From a bacterium (GTDB taxonomy: Bacteria > SZUA-79 > Acidulodesulfobacterales > Acidulodesulfobacteraceae), in NCBI GenBank assembly GCA_021794255.1, contig JAJYRF010000052.1, forward strand, positions 1 to 12,708: 12,708 nucleotides of DNA, read 5' to 3'. Numbering within the stretch: the stretch's first letter is position 1; each line of letters opens with the position of its first letter. Of this stretch, positions 7,836 through 12,708 are shown piece after piece. The translations under genes and the position numbers were made by a program. A model generated the notes under the pieces. It was not told the origin of the DNA. It made no database searches and was given only the letters and a program-made list of their open reading frames with translations.

Positions 7836-8747
7836 TCAATATTTCTTTTGGCAAACTACCATAAATGTCTCTGGTGCGTTAAATATCTTCCCTATAAATT
7901 TTAATATCGGTAAAAGAATTAATAACGGTATAGAGAAAAATATTCTAAAGAACTTTTTCTTGTCAGATAATAGGCTATGATAGAGATCCAAAGGAAAATC
8001 TAATTGCAAATATTTAATCGTAATAATATGAAGGCCTAAGGTGTCTGGAAATAGCTTTGCAATAGTATTCGGCTCATAATGGAAAAGATGCCTAGGGGCA
8101 TCCAGATGGAACCAGTTCTGTTTAGCTATTCTAAACCCTAAACTTTTTGCATTTGGCACTGTCAAAATTAATAATCCATTGTTTTTTAGTATCCTATTAA
8201 TTTCTTCGAGTTCCTTTTTAGGTTCGTATATGTGCTCAAAAACATGCCACATTGTGATTACGTCAAAATGGTTGTTTGGAAATTTGCAATCATGCAATTC
8301 ACTGTTAAAAATGTTATTATTGTTATAGTTAAGATTGTTCGTTAAATCATAACCTGAGGAATTAGGTTCAATTCCATAAGTTTCCCACTTATCACTCGAC
8401 ATAATATTCAAGAAATCTCCCTTCCCGCAACCTATATCCAATATACGCCCGCTTTTTTTAAATTTACTAATAAGCTTTTTCTTAGAAAGAAGCAATAAAT
8501 TAACTAATACTTTTTCAATTTTAGATTTGAATTTGTTCTCTGGCAAATAATAATTGAAATTATAATATTTTATAATTTCTGATTTTATCGGTCTTGGATT
8601 AACAAATATTAATCCGCAATCTCGACATTTAAACAAGCTAAATTCATCTTCGGTTATCCTATTGGCGCCATGAGTATTTTTCGTTTTAAACAAAAATTTA
8701 CTTTCACCACCACATATAGAACATTTAATATATTCCATTGAATTCAT
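7836..8747 (-). CDS. Class I SAM-dependent methyltransferase with N-terminal zinc ribbon
   Basis: A 303-residue protein. Two CxxC pairs (Cys9/Cys12 and Cys41/Cys44, ending CRDCGLIFVNPRP) form an N-terminal zinc ribbon as seen in many methyltransferases of polysaccharide clusters. The Rossmann domain follows: SAM motif I ILDIGCGKGDF (102-112), acidic YGIEP (124-128), FDVITMWHVFEHIYEP (161-176), ILKNNGLLILTVPN (186-199) and NWFHLDAPRHLFHY (211-224). A hydrophobic stretch near residues 267-288 may touch the membrane. Likely role: methylation of a sugar residue, possibly of a lipid-linked glycan. Start choice: a TTG at 8759 overlaps the upstream TGA by four bases but has AGGA only one base away; the ATG at 8747 has the same AGGA (8761-8764) 13 bases upstream and is preferred; a third option is the ATG at 8738. 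All keep the zinc ribbon intact. Confidence 0.9.
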   Translation of the reverse strand: MNSMEYIKCSICGGESKFLFKTKNTHGANRITEDEFSLFKCRDCGLIFVNPRPIKSEIIKYYNFNYYLPENKFKSKIEKVLVNLLLLSKKKLISKFKKSGRILDIGCGKGDFLNIMSSDKWETYGIEPNSSGYDLTNNLNYNNNNIFNSELHDCKFPNNHFDVITMWHVFEHIYEPKKELEEINRILKNNGLLILTVPNAKSLGFRIAKQNWFHLDAPRHLFHYEPNTIAKLFPDTLGLHIITIKYLQLDFPLDLYHSLLSDKKKFFRIFFSIPLLILLPILKFIGKIFNAPETFMVVCQKKY

Positions 8748-8755
8748 ACAATTAA

Positions 8756-9976
8756 TCAATTCCTGTTTGAATTAATATCGGAAATATGCCTGAAAATATC
8801 ATAGGTTCTTTTTTCCCAGTCCCATGTTTTTGCATATTCATATGCTTCTTTAGAAAATTTTTCATAATATTCTCTATCTTTAAGAAGCTTAATAATCCCA
8901 TCTGCATACATTTCAAGTTCGAAACAAGGGATTTTTAAAACACCCTTTGGATAATATGTATCAAGTGCCTCGAGATTAAAACTAATACCTGGCAAACCAA
9001 AAACCATGCCTTCTGCCATTGCCATTCCACCGCTATCATAAATTGCAGGATGCAATATTATCTTTGAATTTCTAAATACATCATATTTATCTTCGCCATC
9101 CAAAAAGCCTAAAATGTCAACATAATTGTTTAGATGATATCTATTTATTCCATCCTCCATTTCTTTCTTTAACTCACCATCACCGATAATAGCTAATTTA
9201 ATACCGCCTATTTTTTTGTTAACAATATTCCAGATATCTATAAGTTCAAAAATACCCTTTTGAACATGCAATCTCCCAACAAAACAAGCATCATACTTCC
9301 TTTCTTCTAAAGGAATAATGCCGATTTTTTTTATATAATCTTCTGAAGATTTTAAATCAATGCCTCCTTTCACTACCACCACTTTTGAAGGCGTAATTTT
9401 TCTTGAAATAAAGTTATTTATATCCGGTTCGCTTGTTACAAAAACATAATCTGCAAAGTGCCTAGTGATGTAAAGGCTTGGTCTCTGCATTAGCCAATAA
9501 ATAAACCCTTTCAGTCTATGCTTGCCTCTATAAGGCGTTCTATTGTTCATAGGGAAAGGGGCAATTAAATAATAGCCAACAATCCATTTTATTTTTTTAT
9601 TCATAATCTTTATGAATAAAGCGGTTAAAAAATCAGGATAAAAATCAGATACAGAATATACGAATTCTGAGTTATTAATTAACTCTAAATTATTATAAGC
9701 ACTTTTTATTCCTTTGAATATACGTTTTATTTGAAATCTTAACAAACTCAATAATGAATTAAGATTGTAAGGTATATTGTTTTCATCGCTTATTATAATA
9801 TTCACAGGTATTTCGTCAATTTGTTCCCTTTTTAGCATATCAACGGCCTCTTTTGAGCCCATGAATCTTATTCCGCTTCTTTCACCCCAATATCTTATGA
9901 AATTAATCCAAATCCTATCCCCACCACTCATCCCGCTACCAACGGTATTATTTGCAATTAATAAAATGTTCTTCAT
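8756..9976 (-). CDS. GT4-like glycosyltransferase (GT-B fold) with Asp replacing the first Glu of the EX7E motif
   Basis: A 406-residue protein of normal length for GT4. The N-terminal domain opens with MKNILLIANN and a Gly-rich acceptor-side loop (GSGMSGGDR, 13-21). The C-terminal nucleotide-sugar domain has CFVGRLHVQKGIFELI (231-246), IIGDGELKKEM (263-273), VDILGF (286-291) and ILHPAIYDSGGMAMAEGMVFGLPGISFN (307-334). In ordinary GT4 enzymes the last block reads E-G-x-G-x4-E; here the first acidic position is Asp314 and the second Glu322. It presumably adds one sugar to a growing lipid-linked oligosaccharide in the cytoplasm, using a nucleotide-sugar donor; the donor sugar cannot be told. 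The ATG at 9976 lies 15 bases after the upstream methyltransferase stop and has no visible Shine-Dalgarno sequence, so it may depend on coupling to that gene. Confidence 0.9.
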   Translation of the reverse strand: MKNILLIANNTVGSGMSGGDRIWINFIRYWGERSGIRFMGSKEAVDMLKREQIDEIPVNIIISDENNIPYNLNSLLSLLRFQIKRIFKGIKSAYNNLELINNSEFVYSVSDFYPDFLTALFIKIMNKKIKWIVGYYLIAPFPMNNRTPYRGKHRLKGFIYWLMQRPSLYITRHFADYVFVTSEPDINNFISRKITPSKVVVVKGGIDLKSSEDYIKKIGIIPLEERKYDACFVGRLHVQKGIFELIDIWNIVNKKIGGIKLAIIGDGELKKEMEDGINRYHLNNYVDILGFLDGEDKYDVFRNSKIILHPAIYDSGGMAMAEGMVFGLPGISFNLEALDTYYPKGVLKIPCFELEMYADGIIKLLKDREYYEKFSKEAYEYAKTWDWEKRTYDIFRHISDINSNRN

Positions 9977-9991
9977 ATTTAATTGTGGGTT

Positions 9992-10669
9992 TTAAAGTTC
10001 TTTCTTTATGTCTTTAACGTAAAAAACTTCAAAAGCAAATTGCGGAAAATAATAAGTAAATAATTGGGTCAACCCTGTAATAACCACAAATAATCTTTTA
10101 GGCCAAAACCGGAAAGTGCTGTAAATTCCATGACCATGTTTATCATCCCCCTTTCTTAGGAATCTTAGACCACCTTGACCATATGCTTTATATCCTCTAT
10201 CTCGCATCTCTTTTATATCCCACCCTGAATAATGAATATCATGCGGATTATTATAAAATGAGTCTTGAGGAATATAACCATTGGGAGAAGCTATGAGTAT
10301 CTTTTTCTTTGCCCAACGTTCCATTCTGTCTAATATAATTTCACCTTCTTTTTTATTTAAATGCTCTATTACCTGTATTAAGATAACCGCATCAAAACAA
10401 TTATCATGAAAATCTATTTTTAAAATATCATCACATATATATTTATCATGTATATTATTATATTTACTTTCTTCTATATTAGGTTCAAAAATTTCTATGC
10501 CGACTTTATGCATACTCAGACCACTGCAATATCTTAATGGGGAATTGTTTCCACAGCCTAAATCTAACACTGAACCGCAATCTTTAAGTTCTTTTCTAAG
10601 AAAATAATCAGCATTTTTCAAAATCAAACTAATTATTGAATTGTGAAATAGCTTCCTAACTTTTTCCAA
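9992..10669 (-). CDS. Class I SAM-dependent methyltransferase
   Basis: A 225-residue protein with the SAM-binding motif SVLDLGCGNNSPLRY (33-47), an acidic second-strand end (GIEIFEPN, 57-64), CDDILKIDF (79-87), FDAVILIQVIEHLNKKEG (92-109) and KILIASPNGYIPQ (123-135). The middle segment NPHDIHYSGWDIKEMRDRGYKAYGQGG is of the kind seen in methyltransferases of surface-polysaccharide clusters. A moderately hydrophobic C-terminal segment (about 188-210) may associate with the membrane or substrate. Likely substrate is a sugar or glycan intermediate, but nothing visible fixes it. The start is a TTG at 10669, backed by AAAGGTG at 10674-10680; the first in-frame ATG is at residue 53, after the SAM motif, so it cannot be the start. 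The gene lies 62 bases downstream of the GT4 gene. Confidence 0.88.
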   Translation of the reverse strand: MEKVRKLFHNSIISLILKNADYFLRKELKDCGSVLDLGCGNNSPLRYCSGLSMHKVGIEIFEPNIEESKYNNIHDKYICDDILKIDFHDNCFDAVILIQVIEHLNKKEGEIILDRMERWAKKKILIASPNGYIPQDSFYNNPHDIHYSGWDIKEMRDRGYKAYGQGGLRFLRKGDDKHGHGIYSTFRFWPKRLFVVITGLTQLFTYYFPQFAFEVFYVKDIKKEL

Positions 10670-10731
10670 TTTTCACCTTTCTTAATAAAATTTAATGGGC
10701 TATAAATTCAATCAATTATGGATTATTTTTA
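10670..10731 (-). other. 62-base AT-rich gap between the GT4 and methyltransferase genes
   Basis: Holds only the ribosome-binding site of the downstream methyltransferase at its 3' end. The rest is AT-rich, with no hairpin or good promoter match that I can defend. Confidence 0.5.
10674..10680 (-). promoter_or_regulatory. Ribosome-binding site AAAGGTG deciding a TTG start
   Basis: Minus-strand AAAGGTG ends four bases before the TTG at 10669. No other start codon lies upstream of the methyltransferase's SAM motif, so this site fixes the start. Confidence 0.55.
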
Positions 10732-11895
10732 TTAATTTACAATTTTATAATGTTTCATTATAAAATTTATATTTTCTTTAGAAAAATTACTTAAAGCATA
10801 ATTCTTACAATTTTTTTTGAGGGCAATAAGCCGATTGCTATCGTTATATAGAGCTAAAATTTCTTCCTTTATATTATCAATTGTTGGTTCTATAAATATT
10901 GCGACATCATCGTTCAGCATCTCAATTAATCCTCCCTTGCCCCCTATATTAGAAGCAATTACAGGTAAACCACAAGATATTGCCTCCATAGGAACTCGAG
11001 GAAAGCCTTCCTCGTATTGTGACGGAACACACAATAAATCTGCCGCTTGATAATATTGGTTTAATTCATTGTTTTTAATTTTACCTATAAATTTAATATT
11101 ATTATATTTTTCAGCCATATTATTGATGCGATATTCAAGAGGTCCAGACCCAATAAATACAAAATTTATATTAGGTAGCATAGTAGCAACTTCGCATAGA
11201 TATTGTGCCCCCTTTTTTTTTATTAAACGACCAACAAAAAGGATAGAAAACTTATCATCAAATTTTATATTATTTCGTATTTTCTTCTGTATATTCTCCT
11301 CTGGATAAGAAAAGTTATCTAAATTTATCCATTGTTTATATACGTCCATTTTATTTTTATCAATACCTATTCTAATAAGTTCGTCCTGAGAGGAACTAGA
11401 AACGCAAAGTATCTTATCTGCTTTTGTTAAAATATTTCTAACAGCTTTAGAAACAGTGGAATTACTATTAAATTTGTAAACGGCGTGAGTGCTAACTATA
11501 AGTCGTTTTTTAAAAATTTTTTTTAAAAAAACCCCGATTAAGGCTGCGTTTAAACCGTGAGCATGAATAACATCAATATCTTTTTTATTAAGAAGCATAT
11601 AAATGAACACGCATAATAACAAATATGGAGTTAAATATAAAAAATCTAATAAAGGATGATTTTCTACGAAATGAAATAAATTTTTCCCAAACCACCTGTG
11701 TCGATAAACAATTGAATTTTTACCAATAGCTGATTTACTTTTCCACTTTACCCCTGGAGTTGTTATGGGACTATATGAATGAACAACTACTTTATAACCT
11801 CTTGAATCTAATTCAGATACTAAATCATCCAAATGAGTTTCAACTCCTCCAATATTTGGCGAATAAAAAGGTGATATCATTAAAATATTCATCAT
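10732..11895 (-). CDS. GT4 family glycosyltransferase (GT-B fold)
   Basis: A 387-residue protein with a full set of GT4 features. The acceptor domain begins ILMISPFYSPNIGGVETHLDDLV (4-26), with the GG loop at 16-17, and continues with IDVIHAHGLNAALIG (107-121) and VSTHAVYKFN (134-143). The donor domain has ILFVGRLIKKKGAQYL (218-233; Arg223 and Lys228 are the usual phosphate-binding pair), NFVFIGSGPL (244-253), IKFIGKI (267-273) and the classic EX7E motif in EEGFPRVPMEA (295-305; Glu296 and Glu304). It should be a retaining transferase that adds one sugar from a nucleotide donor to a lipid-linked glycan on the cytoplasmic face. Two ATGs stand in a row at 11895-11890; AAGGA at 11902-11906 fits either (6 or 9 bases). 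A run of nine A followed by five G lies in codons 226-229. Confidence 0.95.
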   Translation of the reverse strand: MMNILMISPFYSPNIGGVETHLDDLVSELDSRGYKVVVHSYSPITTPGVKWKSKSAIGKNSIVYRHRWFGKNLFHFVENHPLLDFLYLTPYLLLCVFIYMLLNKKDIDVIHAHGLNAALIGVFLKKIFKKRLIVSTHAVYKFNSNSTVSKAVRNILTKADKILCVSSSSQDELIRIGIDKNKMDVYKQWINLDNFSYPEENIQKKIRNNIKFDDKFSILFVGRLIKKKGAQYLCEVATMLPNINFVFIGSGPLEYRINNMAEKYNNIKFIGKIKNNELNQYYQAADLLCVPSQYEEGFPRVPMEAISCGLPVIASNIGGKGGLIEMLNDDVAIFIEPTIDNIKEEILALYNDSNRLIALKKNCKNYALSNFSKENINFIMKHYKIVN

Positions 11896-11901
11896 TAAGT
11901 T

Positions 11902-11906
11902 TCCTT
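11902..11906 (-). promoter_or_regulatory. Ribosome-binding site AAGGA for the GT4 gene
   Basis: Minus-strand AAGGA lies 6 bases before the first and 9 bases before the second of two adjacent ATG codons, inside the 29-base gap after the GT2 stop. Both starts are workable and differ by one Met. Confidence 0.65.
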
Positions 11907-11924
11907 GAATTATAATTTTTTATT

Positions 11925-12708
11925 TTATTTATATTTAATATCTTTTGTTAGAAAAATAATACCTACAATTGATCTCAAAATATACATTCCAAGGGTTAAA
12001 GCCGGGTGTCCAATAATTTTCTTCCACTTACCATTCTCAATAAATACCCCAAAATATCTATATGGTATGCCAAATTGTTTCTTTATAATAGGATCATCAC
12101 TGCCCCATTTCTGAATGTATTTATCAAAATCTTTCATATAATATGATTTTTTCTTCAAATATTTTAATAAATTAAAATCACTTTCATTATGAAATATTGA
12201 ATTATTATATTTACCGTATATGTCTTCGCGGACAATGCCGTTTGACAATAATAACCGCTCAATTTCTAAAGAAAATGGGCGTGTTTTAACTGAGCTATCT
12301 GAATCCATCAGATTTTCAATAAGTTTAAGTTTTCCAATATCTGCCATCTTACGGTTAAAATCCCAGTCTTCGGGACCGGATAAGCTCTCGTCAAAACATT
12401 TTACTTCCAAAAAAGCTTCTTTTTGGACAAACCTGACGGCATCTATCGGCGTACCACAATAGAACGACCTTTCAAATCCCCTTACCTTGGACCATGAATT
12501 TTTACCCAAAATCACTTCTTTTATATATAATCCGATAACTTTATCACCTGTGGCAATTTCATTTATGCAAGATTCCAAGACATATGGCGCCAATATCATA
12601 TCAGCATCTAAATATAATATATAGTCTCCGCTGCTAACGTTTACGCCGAAATTTCTCTGCGCCGACCTCTCCGGTCCTTTATCGTAAACCAAATTGGTAT
12701 ATTTATTG
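11925..12708 (-). CDS. Partial GT2 family glycosyltransferase (N-terminus beyond the right window edge)
   Basis: The frame is open to the right edge, giving 260 visible residues. A TTG at 12692 could be mistaken for a start, but the residues before it (NKYTN, then LVYDKGPERS) continue the family pattern, and the usual GT2 nucleotide-binding start (about 60-70 residues) is missing, so the gene is cut by the window. Visible motifs: KGPERSAQRNFG (10-21), the metal-binding DAD in YLDADM (32-37), and GPEDWDFNRKM (111-121) with the acidic catalytic-base region. The tail YIQKWGSDDP...FGIPYRYFGVFIENGKWKKIIGHP...LRSIVGIIFL is a known arrangement in GT2 enzymes of surface-glycan loci; its last ~25 residues are hydrophobic and may touch the membrane. 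It probably transfers a hexose from a nucleotide donor with inversion. GC content is clearly higher in the visible N-terminal half than in the C-terminal half. Confidence 0.92.
   Translation of the reverse strand, partial: NKYTNLVYDKGPERSAQRNFGVNVSSGDYILYLDADMILAPYVLESCINEIATGDKVIGLYIKEVILGKNSWSKVRGFERSFYCGTPIDAVRFVQKEAFLEVKCFDESLSGPEDWDFNRKMADIGKLKLIENLMDSDSSVKTRPFSLEIERLLLSNGIVREDIYGKYNNSIFHNESDFNLLKYLKKKSYYMKDFDKYIQKWGSDDPIIKKQFGIPYRYFGVFIENGKWKKIIGHPALTLGMYILRSIVGIIFLTKDIKYK

Noticed and set aside
12220..12462. Plus-strand open frame opposite the GT2 gene
   Set aside because: It is antisense to conserved GT2 motifs, with no independent support.
12690..12692. TTG at 12692 as the true start of the GT2 gene
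   Set aside because: The frame stays open to the edge with family-like residues before it, and the essential N-terminal nucleotide-binding region would be missing.
1..12708. Rho-independent terminators, CRISPR repeats, tRNA genes, insertion sequences
   Set aside because: Scanned by eye on both strands; T-runs occur without GC-rich stems, and no spaced direct repeats, tRNA-like cloverleaf or transposase motif was found. A small or degenerate element could have been missed.

Overview
The window is a 12.7 kb stretch of AT-rich bacterial DNA in which every supported gene lies on the minus strand, so transcription runs from the right edge (12708) to the left edge (1). Gaps between genes are 4 to 68 bases or the genes overlap, and I see no convincing internal promoter or terminator hairpin. 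The simplest reading is one long operon, cut at both ends by the window. Hand counts of sample 60-base lines range from about 12% to 47% GC. The genes read with the standard bacterial code (TGA is used as a stop) and use ATG and TTG starts. The organism cannot be named from this sequence: it is some low-GC bacterium with a large surface-glycan locus.

Right part (5839-12708, first transcribed) is a set of soluble or peripheral glycan enzymes. In transcription order they are: a GT2 glycosyltransferase missing its N-terminus, a GT4 glycosyltransferase, a class I SAM methyltransferase, a second GT4-type glycosyltransferase with an altered active-site motif, a zinc-ribbon SAM methyltransferase, a radical SAM enzyme of the B12-binding type, and a hexapeptide-repeat acyltransferase whose expected catalytic histidine appears to be tryptophan. 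Together these look like enzymes that assemble and decorate (methylate, acylate) an O-antigen, exopolysaccharide or similar surface glycan.

Left part (1-5816) is a membrane and envelope module. It holds a ~909-residue polytopic protein with the layout of a GT-C glycosyltransferase plus a large outer domain, a ~810-residue, very lysine/asparagine-rich protein with one N-terminal membrane anchor and no family I recognise, a 130-residue protein with four membrane segments, and the start of a further membrane protein that resembles the DUF2079 group of GT-C-like proteins. That last gene runs off the left edge and starts at TTG behind a strong ribosome-binding site.

A plausible picture (inference) is that the right-hand genes build and modify a lipid-linked glycan in the cytoplasm while the left-hand membrane genes transfer sugars from lipid carriers outside the membrane. 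No recognisable flippase (Wzx), polymerase (Wzy), ABC exporter, initiating phosphoglycosyltransferase or nucleotide-sugar synthesis gene is visible, so those parts must lie elsewhere or be done by the unrecognised proteins. No tRNA, rRNA, CRISPR, insertion sequence or phage gene was found, and no gene-free stretch exceeds 70 bases.
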